Shown here piece after piece: positions 48,976 through 58,242 of a stretch of DNA of 64,000 bases. Made by a program: the position numbers and the translations under genes. The first letter of the stretch is position 1. The number at the start of each line of letters is the position of its first letter. Source of the stretch: CAZAQV01 sp964487255 (lineage in GTDB: Bacteria > Myxococcota_A > Polyangia > Polyangiales > CAZAQV01); the NCBI GenBank assembly GCA_964487255.1, contig CAZAQV010000003.1:186001-250000 (forward strand), in the 5' to 3' direction. The notes beneath the pieces are model-generated. The model made no database searches, was not told the DNA's origin, and saw only the letters and a list, made by a program, of their open reading frames with translations.

Positions 48976-49622
48976 CGGTGACATCCTGAGCAATGTTCGG
49001 GGGGCTCAACTTCAATGCTGGCGGCGATTTCCGCGCGGGACATGGACTCAAGATCTTCTGGGCTCTCCCAGAGCATGTCGGTCACGTCCACGTCTGCGGG
49101 CCGAAGGTGAGGTCGTGGGTCGCGGTGACAGTTTAGACACCACTGCATGCTGATCGGTTCTTGTACCGAGACCACTTCCATCTGATCGACTCGCCCGTGG
49201 CAACTCTTGCAGCCCACGTTTGCTGCTAAATGCACGCTGTGATCAAAGTAGGCGTGGTCGGGTAACTTATGGACGCGCACCCATGACACAGGCTTGCCCG
49301 TTTCCCAGCTTTCGCGCAGCGGCTCGAGCATCGGCGAATCCTTTTTGACGACCGCGTGACAGCCCATGCAGGTCTGAGTCGGAGGCACCATCGCGTGGGC
49401 CGACTCCTCAACATTGGCGTGGCAGTAGCGGCAGTCGAGCCCCAGTTCGCCCACGTGTAGCTTGTGGCTGTAGGGAATGGGCTGCTTGGGGCCATAGCCG
49501 ACTTGGAGGTTTTCGGGTGCCGCATAGAGCCAGAAGAGCGCGACCACCGTAATTCCCGCGCCCGCGCCGCCCACTGCGGCTACCAGCGGGAGCAGGTTCA
49601 ACTTTTGGGGGAAGATTTGCAT
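48972..49622 (-). CDS. actA: Alternative complex III subunit ActA (pentahaem cytochrome c)
   Basis: 216 aa from the ATG at 49622. One N-terminal anchor helix (about 13-34) precedes five CxxCH sites: CRYCH, CMGCH, CKSCH, CLNCH and CSGCH. The segment VGYGPKQPIPYSHKLHVGELG is typical of ActA. It collects electrons from ActB and passes them to ActE. It is the first gene of the ACIII-caa3 operon, so its upstream gap should hold the main promoter. Confidence 0.95.
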
Positions 49623-50041
49623 GCTTATCGTTGCTTTCGAACTTCGCCGGAGGAGTGCGGCCCAAAGACCGCAGCGAGCCACGTAAATACACGGCTTTGT
49701 TTCGCCGCGCCCTTATAGAGGACGCCGGTGTGGCGCTCAAGGAATTGTTGGCGTCATGGGTCCATTCCACATCGCCTTCAAGGCTTGTTTGCATCAACCA
49801 CCGGGGTTCGGGGGCTGGGAGACTAGGAGGGCGGACGATCGCAGTCCGCCAGGAACCTAAACTTGGCAATGCGACAAATTCAGGTCTTGGAATAAATTTC
49901 CAATATATTTATATTTTTCTATAAATACAAGATTTCGAACGATACGTCCCTGATACCTCATCCCTTTCGTGAAATCGCACTGCAGAGGCTTCTCCGCTTT
50001 TCAGGCAACCAACTTTCACCCTACGATACCAACCTGTCCGC
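49623..50041. other. Divergent intergenic region of actA and kinase genes
   Basis: 419 bp without a credible gene. A 7-bp perfect stem GGCGGAC / GTCCGCC lies at 49830-49850, and a strongly AT-rich stretch at about 49893-49933 (AATATATTTATATTTTTCTA) stands out from the GC-rich surroundings. The latter is a likely promoter zone for one or both divergent genes; no single -35/-10 pair can be assigned with confidence. Confidence 0.5.
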
Positions 50042-52123
50042 ATGTCCTCCTCCGAACACCCAACATCAGCGATCAACGCGGAGTTTGCGGGGCGGCGCTT
50101 GCTCCGCAGACTCGCGGTAGGCGGAATGGCGGAGGTCTTTCTTGCGGAGGAACCACGCCCCGTCGGTGAGCCACGCCGGGTGGTGCTCAAGAGGCTCTTG
50201 CCCGAGGTGGCACGCCACGATGGAGCGCTACGCATGTTCCGCGCTGAGGGAGCCTTGGGGCGCTATCTGAAGCATGAAAATTTGGTAGAGGTTCGTGAGG
50301 CTGGCGAGGCCGAGGATGCGGAGGGCAACGGCCGGGCATACCTCACGATGGAGTATGTACGGGGCATCGACTTATGGCAGCTCAACCGTTGGGTCATGAA
50401 GCGCGGGGAGGTGTTACCGATCTCGCTCGCACTCCACATTGGCGATGCCATCCTGCACGGCCTAACCTTCGCCCACGAAGCAACGGACGAAAACGGTGAC
50501 TCGCTTCGCATCGTTCATCGAGATGTCAGCCCGTCGAATGTACTGCTTTCCCACCACGGCGAGGTGAAGCTCGGAGATTTTGGAATCGCGCAGAGCACCC
50601 TCCGCGCAACCGATGCCGGCTTTGAGGAAGAGCGGGCGAAAGGAAAACTTGGCTATCTTTCGCCGGAACAAGTTCGGGGGGAAACCTGCTCACAAGCAAC
50701 TGACGTATTCTCCGCGGCGGTCATCATCGCTGAAACACTCATCGGACGCCCGCTCTTTGCGGGGAACAGCGAGTTGGCGATTCTGCTCGCGATACGCGAT
50801 GCCCAGATATCTTCTTTCACCGATATGCTGGGACACCTTCCGCCGGGCCTCGGAGAAACGGTGATTAGCGCACTGCAAGCTGCACCTCACAACCGAATCC
50901 AGTCTTCGCGCGAGTTTCGTGAGTCTCTGGAATCGTTTCAGCATGGAGACGCGACACAGCTTCGACGTGACCTCGCACAGCTCGTTGCGGAGGTCATCAA
51001 CGCTGCACGTCAGCCCCGAGAGTCGCACGCCGCGCAAAGCAGAAGCGAAGCCAGGGCGCGCAGACAAAGCTCGCAAGAGGAGGTCGAGCGGATCACCGCG
51101 ATGACGGACATCCGCGACGCCCACGCGCCACGGACGCCCCCCATGCACGTCGACTCGATGCCCGTCGACAGTGCACCCATGACGGAACTTGAGGCCGTCG
51201 ACTATCGTGTTCGGTCCCAGTCCGGCGAAGAGACGTCACTCAACTACGCGCAAGTGGTCGAACGAATCAACGATGGCAGCATTAGCGAGCAGGACATGAT
51301 CTCAAAGAACGGAGGCGCATTCGTCGAAGCCGCAAAGCTCCCCGAACTTGCACGCCACTTGGCCGGTGGCGTTTCCACCACACGTGAGGTCATGCGCTCG
51401 ACAAAGAGCGACAGAGTGGTCTCGCTTGCAGATGGCTCCATCATTTCTCTGCTGTGCGAGGCCGCGCACAAACGACAAACCGGACTTTGGATCTTCGCGA
51501 AGGGCGACGTCCGCAAGGAGCTTTACCTCGAGAACGGCAAGCCGCGGTTTGTCACCTCCAACGTAAAAACCGAGATGCTGGGCGAATACTTGGTCGCAGA
51601 GAAAGTCATCGAGCGAAGCGAGCTCGACATGGCCCTGGCCGTGATGCCGCGGTACCAGGGCCGACTCGGCGATACACTGACTGCGCTGGGGCTGGTGGAA
51701 CCGGTCCAGCTCTTTCAGCACATCGAGGAGCAGGTTCGCGCAAAACTTCTTGACGTCTTCCTTTGGCCGTCCGGCGAGGCAAGTTACTACGCGGGTGTCG
51801 AGCCGCCCGAGAGCGCCTTCCCGCTTGAGATCGAGCCATGGGATCTCATCGGTACAGGCTGTCGACTGCGTGTACGGGAAGGGCTTGAGGACACCCGATT
51901 CGAGGGAAGAGATGACGCCTCGTTGGTCCTGCGCGACGACTACGACCCTGCTCTACTCTTCGAAAACCTACCGTCAGAGGCACAGGTACTATTGATGACC
52001 ATCGAGCGACCGCGACGCTTCGACGACATCGATTCAAGTGCATCTTCCGAAGCGGACGGAGCGGTCCGATCCCGGGCCGCCGTGGTTTTTCTTATCGAAC
52101 TTGGCGTCGCCCGCTGGGTGTAG
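50042..52123 (+). CDS. Ser/Thr protein kinase with C-terminal DUF4388-like domain
   Basis: 693-aa soluble kinase. Kinase domain about 16-300: glycine-rich loop LAVGGMAEVFLAEE, catalytic Lys50 in VVLKRLLPE, HRDVSPSNVLL with D161, and GDFGIAQ with D179, all intact. A short linker follows, then a GYF-2-like segment (about 385-435: YRVRSQSGEETSLNYAQVV, then SKNGGAFVEAAKLPEL), then a DUF4388 (PATAN-like) domain (about 455-600: GSIISLLCEAAHKRQTGLW). There is no membrane helix. This architecture is common in Myxococcota. It is divergent from the respiratory operon and may be unrelated to it. Confidence 0.9.
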   Translation: MSSSEHPTSAINAEFAGRRLLRRLAVGGMAEVFLAEEPRPVGEPRRVVLKRLLPEVARHDGALRMFRAEGALGRYLKHENLVEVREAGEAEDAEGNGRAYLTMEYVRGIDLWQLNRWVMKRGEVLPISLALHIGDAILHGLTFAHEATDENGDSLRIVHRDVSPSNVLLSHHGEVKLGDFGIAQSTLRATDAGFEEERAKGKLGYLSPEQVRGETCSQATDVFSAAVIIAETLIGRPLFAGNSELAILLAIRDAQISSFTDMLGHLPPGLGETVISALQAAPHNRIQSSREFRESLESFQHGDATQLRRDLAQLVAEVINAARQPRESHAAQSRSEARARRQSSQEEVERITAMTDIRDAHAPRTPPMHVDSMPVDSAPMTELEAVDYRVRSQSGEETSLNYAQVVERINDGSISEQDMISKNGGAFVEAAKLPELARHLAGGVSTTREVMRSTKSDRVVSLADGSIISLLCEAAHKRQTGLWIFAKGDVRKELYLENGKPRFVTSNVKTEMLGEYLVAEKVIERSELDMALAVMPRYQGRLGDTLTALGLVEPVQLFQHIEEQVRAKLLDVFLWPSGEASYYAGVEPPESAFPLEIEPWDLIGTGCRLRVREGLEDTRFEGRDDASLVLRDDYDPALLFENLPSEAQVLLMTIERPRRFDDIDSSASSEADGAVRSRAAVVFLIELGVARWV

Positions 52124-52190
52124 TCAGCGCGCAACGTTCGCACATAAAAGCAGGGTGGACGACGGCGATGGGGGGTGGTAGCTCCGCATC

Positions 52191-53783
52191 ATGAGTCACG
52201 TCGTATTGGTTTCAGATAAACTCTCGGATGCCGGCTTAGAGGTCCTTCGCGCGGCCAATGGTATCGAGGTCGTATACAAACCTGGCCTGAACGAAGACGA
52301 GCTGCGCGAAGCCGTCCGCTCGGGGGTTGAGGGCCTCATCATCCGAAGCGGTTCGAATGTCACCGCAAACGTCTTGGAGGCCGCCGCCGACCTTCGTGTG
52401 GTTGGGCGCGCAGGTATCGGCGTCGACAACGTGGACGTACCTTTCGCCAGCAAACGCGGCATCGTCGTGATGAACACGCCAACCGGCAACGCCGTCACGA
52501 CGGCAGAACATGCGATTGCTCTGATGCTCTCGAGTGCACGCAATATCGCTCGTGCGACTGCCACAATGCGCGAAGGCAAGTGGGAGAAGAGCGCACTCGG
52601 CGGTCGCGAGATTTGCGGCAAGACCCTCGGCATCATCGGCATCGGCAACATCGGACGCATTGTTGCCAACCGCGCACAGGGACTACACATGGAAGTTATC
52701 GCCTTTGACCCTGCGCTCACAGAGCAGGCCGCCGCAGAGATGAATGTGGAGCTGGTCGACTTGGACGAACTCTACGCACGAGCTGATTTTATCTCGATTC
52801 ACGCGCCTAAGACGCCGAAGACGAAGGGGCTCATATCCGATGACGCATTCAAAGCGATGAAGAACGGTGCGTTCTTGGTCAATGCGGCGCGTGGAGGCAT
52901 CGTCGACGAGCAGGCTCTCGTTCGCGCGCTAGAGCAGGGACTACTCGGTGGCGCTGCTCTCGATGTGTTCGAAAAAGAGCCAATCGATCCTGATCACCCA
53001 CTCCTCAAGCTCGACAACGTGACGTTGACTCCGCACTTGGGCGCGTCGACGAAGGAAGCTCAGACGCGTGTCGCCGTTGAGATAGCAGAGCAAGTCGTTG
53101 GTTACCTTTCGAATGGCGTCATCAAGAACTCGGTCAACATGCCGTCTCTCACACCGGATGCTGCAAAAAAGACGGCTCCGTACGGCCGTCTGGCGAGGCG
53201 CCTTGGACACCTTGCTTCAAGCTGGGTAAAAGGTTCGTCTCCAAACAGTGTCACGGTACATTGCGGTGCGGCCGCTGCGGAGTTTGGATCTCGGCCTGTG
53301 AGCAGCGAAGCTCTCGCTGGTGTCGTTCGGGGGCTCACTGGTGAAACTTGTGCAGCTGCGAGCGCACCCTACGAAATCAAAGACCTGAAGGTGTCCACAT
53401 CGGAAACGGTCGAGCCGGAAATCTTCGGCGACGCCGGAGCGGTCACAGTCTCCATCAAGACCGCAGACGGTTCGGTTGCATTCACAGGAACACTCGACGA
53501 CAACGGTGACCCAAACCTCATCGCTGTGGACGGGCAACGCGTCGGGCTTCCACTCAAGCAAGCCGTCTTGCTGGCGCGTTGCTCGGCGGTGGGTCCAGCC
53601 TTCGCCGCACTGCAGACAGCAGACATCTCGGGCGGAAATGGTGCGTGGGTAAGCGCAGCCAGCGACAGCTGGCTCTTCTGGTCACTTGGCGACCAGAAAC
53701 CAGAGCAAGCGGCAGCTTTACAGAGCAAGCTTGCGGACCAGGACGCATTCTCCGACGTCCGAGTCTTCGATGCCCTCGCTTAG
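52191..53783 (+). CDS. serA: D-3-phosphoglycerate dehydrogenase
   Basis: 530-aa enzyme of serine synthesis that oxidises 3-phosphoglycerate with NAD. The catalytic and NAD domains are standard: VVGRAGIGVDNVD, the Rossmann motif GIIGIGNIGR (148-157), Arg234 in NAARGGIVDE, Glu263 in EKEP and His282 in TPHLGAST. The region from about 320 resembles the allosteric substrate-binding insert of long PGDHs. The last 85 residues do not show the usual ACT-domain DxPG turn, so serine feedback control may differ. It overlaps hisZ by 14 bp. Confidence 0.93.
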   Translation: MSHVVLVSDKLSDAGLEVLRAANGIEVVYKPGLNEDELREAVRSGVEGLIIRSGSNVTANVLEAAADLRVVGRAGIGVDNVDVPFASKRGIVVMNTPTGNAVTTAEHAIALMLSSARNIARATATMREGKWEKSALGGREICGKTLGIIGIGNIGRIVANRAQGLHMEVIAFDPALTEQAAAEMNVELVDLDELYARADFISIHAPKTPKTKGLISDDAFKAMKNGAFLVNAARGGIVDEQALVRALEQGLLGGAALDVFEKEPIDPDHPLLKLDNVTLTPHLGASTKEAQTRVAVEIAEQVVGYLSNGVIKNSVNMPSLTPDAAKKTAPYGRLARRLGHLASSWVKGSSPNSVTVHCGAAAAEFGSRPVSSEALAGVVRGLTGETCAAASAPYEIKDLKVSTSETVEPEIFGDAGAVTVSIKTADGSVAFTGTLDDNGDPNLIAVDGQRVGLPLKQAVLLARCSAVGPAFAALQTADISGGNGAWVSAASDSWLFWSLGDQKPEQAAALQSKLADQDAFSDVRVFDALA

Positions 53784-54813
53784 CTCGAACCTGCTACCGC
53801 CCAGCGGGCTTCGCGATTCCATCGGTGCGAACGCCAAGCGGCGACATGACATTGTGCGTCGCTTGGAAGATTCGTTCGCACAAAGGGAGTATCGCCCGAT
53901 CTACTTACCGCCCTTCGAGCGTTTTGAGAACGTTGCGCCCGCGATTTCACACCGAGGAGACGCTGAACTCGTACGCTTCGTTGATCCGGCGGACGACCAA
54001 GTTGCGGTATTGCCATCGGACGCGACGCCACAAGTAGCGCGCGTCTTCGCGCGACATGCGCATCGGGATACGCTCTCGCAACCGTGGCGGGTGTTCTATC
54101 GCCAGAATATCGTCCGACACGGAAACCAACGCGGAAGAACTCGACGTCAACGGTTGCACATCGGCTGCGAGAGTATTGGCATCGCATGCCCGAATGGCGA
54201 ACTTGACCTGGTGCAAACCATTGTCGAAGCCAGTGAAGCACTCGGTCTGCAAGGGTTGGTGTTCGAAATCGGCCACGTCGGCGCCGTCACCGCCCTACTC
54301 GACGAACTGGCTGGCGCCAGCGTTTCCGACGACACACGCACAACCTTGCGCGCCGCTTTGAGAGCAAAAGACGCGAGCGAGGTCGAGGCGTGCCTCACCG
54401 AAGTCCGCGACCCTGAGCTAGAGCGAAGAGCACAGAGCCTCCTGTCCGTGCACGGCGGACACGAGGTGTTGGAAACTGCCAAACCATTGTTAAGCTCCGT
54501 CGACCTTGACACCGCGCAGAAGTGTAGCGCCCTAGCGACCGCCTCGAGCGCAATCCATGATGTTCACTTCGACTTTGGCGACATCAGCACCATCTCCTAT
54601 TACACCGGCATGAGGTTCTCGCTTCACCTCCCGGGCCTAGGCGAACCGCTGGGCAGTGGCGGCCGCTACGACAAACTACTCGGACAGCTCGGCACAGACG
54701 GGCTTGCGATCGGGTTTTCGTTCGATGTCGACAACGTCGACCGTGCACTACAGCTTCAGCAAGCGGGGCTCGCTCAGCATGAAGCCAACGACTCTGAGGA
54801 AATACAGTCATGA
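53770..54813 (+). CDS. hisZ: ATP phosphoribosyltransferase regulatory subunit
   Basis: 347-aa class II aminoacyl-tRNA synthetase-like protein that regulates and completes short-form HisG in histidine synthesis. I chose the ATG at 53770, giving MPSLSSNLLPPSGLRDSIG; in-frame upstream starts lie deep inside serA. Motif 1 region YRPIYLPPFERFE, a motif 2-like FYRQNIVRHGNQRGRTRRQ and motif 3-like LGSGGRYDKLLGQLG are seen. A genuine HisRS would have an anticodon domain and two histidine-binding blocks, which are absent. It overlaps purA by 4 bp. Confidence 0.85.
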   Translation: MPSLSSNLLPPSGLRDSIGANAKRRHDIVRRLEDSFAQREYRPIYLPPFERFENVAPAISHRGDAELVRFVDPADDQVAVLPSDATPQVARVFARHAHRDTLSQPWRVFYRQNIVRHGNQRGRTRRQRLHIGCESIGIACPNGELDLVQTIVEASEALGLQGLVFEIGHVGAVTALLDELAGASVSDDTRTTLRAALRAKDASEVEACLTEVRDPELERRAQSLLSVHGGHEVLETAKPLLSSVDLDTAQKCSALATASSAIHDVHFDFGDISTISYYTGMRFSLHLPGLGEPLGSGGRYDKLLGQLGTDGLAIGFSFDVDNVDRALQLQQAGLAQHEANDSEEIQS

Positions 54814-56087
54814 GTGATTTTGCAAATCGAGTGGGCGTCGTCGTTGGCGCACAGTGGGGTGACGAGGGCAAAGGCAAAGTCGTAGACTTGTGCGCGGAGC
54901 ATGCCGACGTTGTGGCTCGCTACGCCGGCGGAGCAAACGCGGGTCACACACTCGTGATCGGCGGTGAGAAACTAATCTTTCATCTCATCCCTTCGGGTAT
55001 CCTACGAGAGCGCACCATTTGCGTATTAGGACAAGGCACGGTCATCGATCCAATCGTGCTCCACGACGAGATCGAAGCGCTGAAGAGGCGCGGCATTCCG
55101 ACCGAAGGTCGTATCTGGGTGTCGGACCGCGCCCACATCGTGTTGCCGCATCACCAGACGGTAGACGCCATCAAAGATGCACGCACAGGTATCGGAACGA
55201 CGAAGCGCGGCATCGGTCCCGCATATCAAGACAAGGTTTCGCGTGTCGGTATACGCGGCGCCGATTTGGTCGACACCGCGAGCTTACCGGACAAAGTCTC
55301 CGACAATCGCGATGGTTGGCATGCGTTCTTAGAAGGGCACGAGCCGGATCGAGACACCGAGGGCGCATTTTACCGTGCTGCGGAGCACATCGCGCCTCGC
55401 GTCACGGACGTGGGTCGGCTCGTGTCTGCAGCGCTTTACGAGGAACAGTCCGTATTGGCGGAAGGCGCACAAGGAACCCTCCTCGACATCGACTCGGGCA
55501 CCTACCCTTACGTGACCAGCTCGAATGCCACGGCGGGCGGTGCATGCGCGGGCTTGGGGATAGGCCCCACGGCCATCGGCCGCGTTCTGGGAATCACCAA
55601 GGCCTACACGACGCGCGTCGGCGGAGGTCCATTCCCGACTGAACTCGGAGGCACAGCGGGCGATTCGTTGCGCGAAGCTGGCGGCGAGTACGGCGCTACC
55701 ACGGGTCGCCCACGCCGCTGCGGCTGGCTCGACATCCCGGCGCTGCGATACGCCGTTCAGGTGAACGGTCTGACGTCGCTGGCCATCACCAAACTCGATG
55801 TTCTTTCCACGCTCGATCAGATTCCGATATGCATTGCATATCGTCTGGGCAACGAGAGACTAGAGCGCCTTCCCTCATCCGACCTCGACGACGTCGTGCC
55901 AGAGTATGTAGACATGCCAGGCTGGCTTGAGGATATTCAAGGCTGCCGTTCACGGGGCGAACTGCCAAGTGCGGCCCGCAAGTATATCGAGCGAGTCGAG
56001 GAGCTCGTCGGCTGTCCAATCGATATCGTGAGCCTCGGTGCCGACCGCGAACAGAGCTTCGGCAACACCAACCTCTTCATTCAATAG
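54810..56087 (+). CDS. purA: Adenylosuccinate synthetase
   Basis: 425-aa enzyme that makes adenylosuccinate from IMP, aspartate and GTP, the committed step to AMP. The P-loop-like GDEGKGK is at 17-23 with catalytic Asp18, followed by RYAGGANAGHT with His46. Further blocks are GTTKRGIGPAYQDK, QGTLLDIDSGTYPYVTSSN, TRVGGGPFPTE and GRPRRCGWLDIPALRYA. The length is normal for bacteria. The start overlaps hisZ (ATGA). It ends in a hairpin that includes its stop codon. Confidence 0.97.
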   Translation: MSDFANRVGVVVGAQWGDEGKGKVVDLCAEHADVVARYAGGANAGHTLVIGGEKLIFHLIPSGILRERTICVLGQGTVIDPIVLHDEIEALKRRGIPTEGRIWVSDRAHIVLPHHQTVDAIKDARTGIGTTKRGIGPAYQDKVSRVGIRGADLVDTASLPDKVSDNRDGWHAFLEGHEPDRDTEGAFYRAAEHIAPRVTDVGRLVSAALYEEQSVLAEGAQGTLLDIDSGTYPYVTSSNATAGGACAGLGIGPTAIGRVLGITKAYTTRVGGGPFPTELGGTAGDSLREAGGEYGATTGRPRRCGWLDIPALRYAVQVNGLTSLAITKLDVLSTLDQIPICIAYRLGNERLERLPSSDLDDVVPEYVDMPGWLEDIQGCRSRGELPSAARKYIERVEELVGCPIDIVSLGADREQSFGNTNLFIQ

Positions 56088-56106
56088 GGTCTGGCACCCA
56101 GACCCT
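56086..56106 (+). terminator. Hairpin overlapping the purA stop codon
   Basis: Perfect 9-bp stem AGGGTCTGG / CCAGACCCT with a 3-nt loop; the left arm includes the last two bases of the TAG stop. There is no U-tract, so it may act with Rho or protect the 3' end. Confidence 0.6.
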
Positions 56107-56179
56107 CTCCACCCTTTGCCCAAAGGCTTCGGCGTGGATTCACCCAAACTCCCCCGACCAGCTTCGCCTCGAAGCAACA

Positions 56180-56198
56180 ATTTTGCTGATAGCAAAAT
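56180..56198. terminator. AT-rich hairpin between purA and ridA
   Basis: Perfect 8-bp stem ATTTTGCT / AGCAAAAT with a 3-nt loop, in the middle of the convergent gap. It could act in both directions, although neither side has a true T-tract beyond the arms. Confidence 0.45.
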
Positions 56199-56233
56199 CG
56201 GCTTCTCATGCTCCGCGATTCCGTCCCCGGTCA

Positions 56234-56638
56234 CTACTGCGCGTCGCAGATCGCGATGGCGTCGATTTCGACCTTCGCGCCTTTGGGGAGCGCACTGACT
56301 TCGACGCACGCGCGCGCCGGAGGGTCTTTTTCGAAAAACGTGGCGTAGACCTCGTTGACCGCAGCAAAGTCACCCATGTCCGTTACAAAGATGGTCGCGC
56401 GGACCACACGCTCGAAGCTTGAGCCACCTGCTTCGAGCACCTTCGCAAGGTTCTGCATCACTTTGCGCGTCTGCGTCTGCACGTCGGTATCAACAAACTG
56501 CCCCGTTTTGGGGTCGATGGCGATCTGCCCGGAGCAGTAGAGCACCCCGCCCGCTTGGATGGCCTGCGAATACGGCCCGATCGCTTGCGGGGCATCTTGG
56601 GTTGAAACCACCGTTCGAGTGACATGAGTTTCGGTCAT
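56234..56638 (-). CDS. ridA: RidA-family reactive enamine/imine deaminase
   Basis: 134-aa cytosolic trimer-forming protein that hydrolyses 2-aminoacrylate-type intermediates from PLP enzymes. The ATG at 56638 has an AAGGAG nearby. Motifs are IGPYSQAIQAGGVLYCSGQI, the Asn of MQNLAKVLEAGGSSF, VRATIFVTDM, and the catalytic Arg in PPARACVEVSALPKGAKVEID. The sequence matches the main RidA subfamily closely. Confidence 0.93.
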   Translation of the reverse strand: MTETHVTRTVVSTQDAPQAIGPYSQAIQAGGVLYCSGQIAIDPKTGQFVDTDVQTQTRKVMQNLAKVLEAGGSSFERVVRATIFVTDMGDFAAVNEVYATFFEKDPPARACVEVSALPKGAKVEIDAIAICDAQ

Positions 56639-56691
56639 TCGTCGTTCTCCTTCGACACAGGTCAGGCGCATGGTACGCACAGAGCGAGCTG

Positions 56692-57459
56692 ATGCAAATC
56701 ACTACATGGAACGTAAATTCGGCAAAAGTCCGACACGAGCGGATCGTTGCTTGGCTGCAAAACCATGCCCCCGACGTGCTGTGCCTTCAGGAACTCAAGG
56801 GCGAAACGGAGAGTTTCCCGCGGATCGAGTTCGAGGCGCTCGGCTACACGTCGGCCGTGCTGGGCCAAAAGACCTACAACGGAGTTGCGATCCTCTCAAC
56901 ACACGAACTCACCGATGTCACCTACGGACTCGGTGACAACGCGGAGGACGACCAGGCACGGTTCATCGCGGCGACCACAGGCGGTGTTCGCGTCCTATGC
57001 GCCTACGTTCCAAACGGCGGAGAGGTCGGTGGACCACGCTACCCCTACAAGCTTGAGTGGCTGAGTCGACTGCATCGCTACCTCGAAAAAGAAGAAGACC
57101 CGAGCGCCCCCCTCGCGCTGTGCGGCGATTTCAACGTGGCGCCGTTCGACGACGACTCTCACCCTGATTGGCACGACACCGTTCTCACCCACCCCGATGT
57201 GCGCGACGCGCTCAACAAAGTTGCAAGCTGGGGGCTAGAAGACGTCTTCCGACCGCACCACCCTGAAGGTGGCGTATATAGTTGGTGGGACTATCGCAGA
57301 CTTGGCTTCCCGAAAAATCGCGGCGCCCGTATCGACCACGTCTACTGCACGCCAAGCCTCGCGAAACGATGTACGAACGCGTGGATCGACCGAGAAGAAC
57401 GAAAAGGCGAGAAGCCGAGCGACCACGCCCCCGTCACCGCCGAGTTCTCAGACGCTTAA
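56692..57459 (+). CDS. xthA: Exodeoxyribonuclease III (AP endonuclease)
   Basis: 255-aa Mg-dependent DNA repair nuclease that cleaves at abasic sites and removes 3' blocks. Active-site residues can be followed: Asn7 in WNVNS, Glu34 in LQELK, NAEDDQARFI, the Asp/Asn pair in CGDFNVAPFD, a Tyr in YSWWDYR, and the final SDHAPVTAEF. The length is standard. It is divergent from ridA and ends 9 bp before the convergent enoyl-CoA hydratase gene. Confidence 0.93.
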   Translation: MQITTWNVNSAKVRHERIVAWLQNHAPDVLCLQELKGETESFPRIEFEALGYTSAVLGQKTYNGVAILSTHELTDVTYGLGDNAEDDQARFIAATTGGVRVLCAYVPNGGEVGGPRYPYKLEWLSRLHRYLEKEEDPSAPLALCGDFNVAPFDDDSHPDWHDTVLTHPDVRDALNKVASWGLEDVFRPHHPEGGVYSWWDYRRLGFPKNRGARIDHVYCTPSLAKRCTNAWIDREERKGEKPSDHAPVTAEFSDA

Positions 57460-57468
57460 CGATGTGTG

Positions 57469-58242
57469 CTATTCGCCCGTAAACGACGGCGTTCGTTTTT
57501 CGAGAAAAGCGGCCATCCCCTCGCTTTGGTCGCGCGAACCGAAGAGCTTGCCAAACGCCTTGGCCTCTGCGTCGTTCGCCTCACTGAGCGGTAGCCCCTC
57601 GCCGGCCAAAATCGTTCGCTTTGCTGCCGTCACGGCAAGCGGGCCCACCTGGGAGATGTCATTTGCGAGGGTCATGCATTCGGCAAGTAGGGCATCCGGA
57701 GGCACCACGCGATTCACCAAGCCAATTGCTTGCGCCTCAGCCGCCTTGACCATCCGGCCCGAGTAGCAAAGCTCGCGAGCCAGGCCGACGCCGACTCGGC
57801 GCGACAGCCGTTGCGTTCCCCCGAACCCTGGGATGACGCCGAGCTTCACCTCGGGTTGACCGAACGTGGCCCGTTCGGAAGCGATGATAAAGTCGCAGGC
57901 CAGCGCCAACTCGCACCCTCCACCGAGCGCGAAGCCGTTGACCGCCGCGATAACCGGACACCGAAGTGCCTCGATCTTCGCAAAGACCGCTTGTCCCTGG
58001 TTCGCGAAACGCGTCGCAGCAACCTCGTCCAGGCCCTGCATCGACGCGATATCGGCACCAGCAACAAATGCCTTGCCCGCACCCGTGATAAGCGCACAGC
58101 GCGTTTCGGTGCGCGCATCGATCTCATCGAGTCGTGTGGCTAGCTCCGCCAACACAGAAGCATCAAGTGCGTTGAGCTTCTCCGGGCGGTTCATCGTAAG
58201 CACCGTGATGGCGCCCTGATGTTCGATCTGAGTCTGCGTCAT
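57469..58242 (-). CDS. Enoyl-CoA hydratase
   Basis: 257-aa crotonase-family enzyme adding water to 2-enoyl-CoA. I chose the ATG at 58242 because it overlaps the stop of the upstream dehydrogenase gene (ATGA). The oxyanion-hole segments KAFVAGADIASM and GFALGGGCELALACD are intact. The catalytic Glu pair is visible (a Glu within GGGCELAL and GQPEVKLGVIPGFGGTQ). It would work directly with the 3-hydroxyacyl-CoA dehydrogenase next to it. Confidence 0.9.
   Translation of the reverse strand: MTQTQIEHQGAITVLTMNRPEKLNALDASVLAELATRLDEIDARTETRCALITGAGKAFVAGADIASMQGLDEVAATRFANQGQAVFAKIEALRCPVIAAVNGFALGGGCELALACDFIIASERATFGQPEVKLGVIPGFGGTQRLSRRVGVGLARELCYSGRMVKAAEAQAIGLVNRVVPPDALLAECMTLANDISQVGPLAVTAAKRTILAGEGLPLSEANDAEAKAFGKLFGSRDQSEGMAAFLEKRTPSFTGE

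Noticed and set aside
53770..54813. Histidyl-tRNA synthetase
   Set aside because: It has no anticodon-binding domain and lacks the histidine-binding blocks; HisZ fits better.
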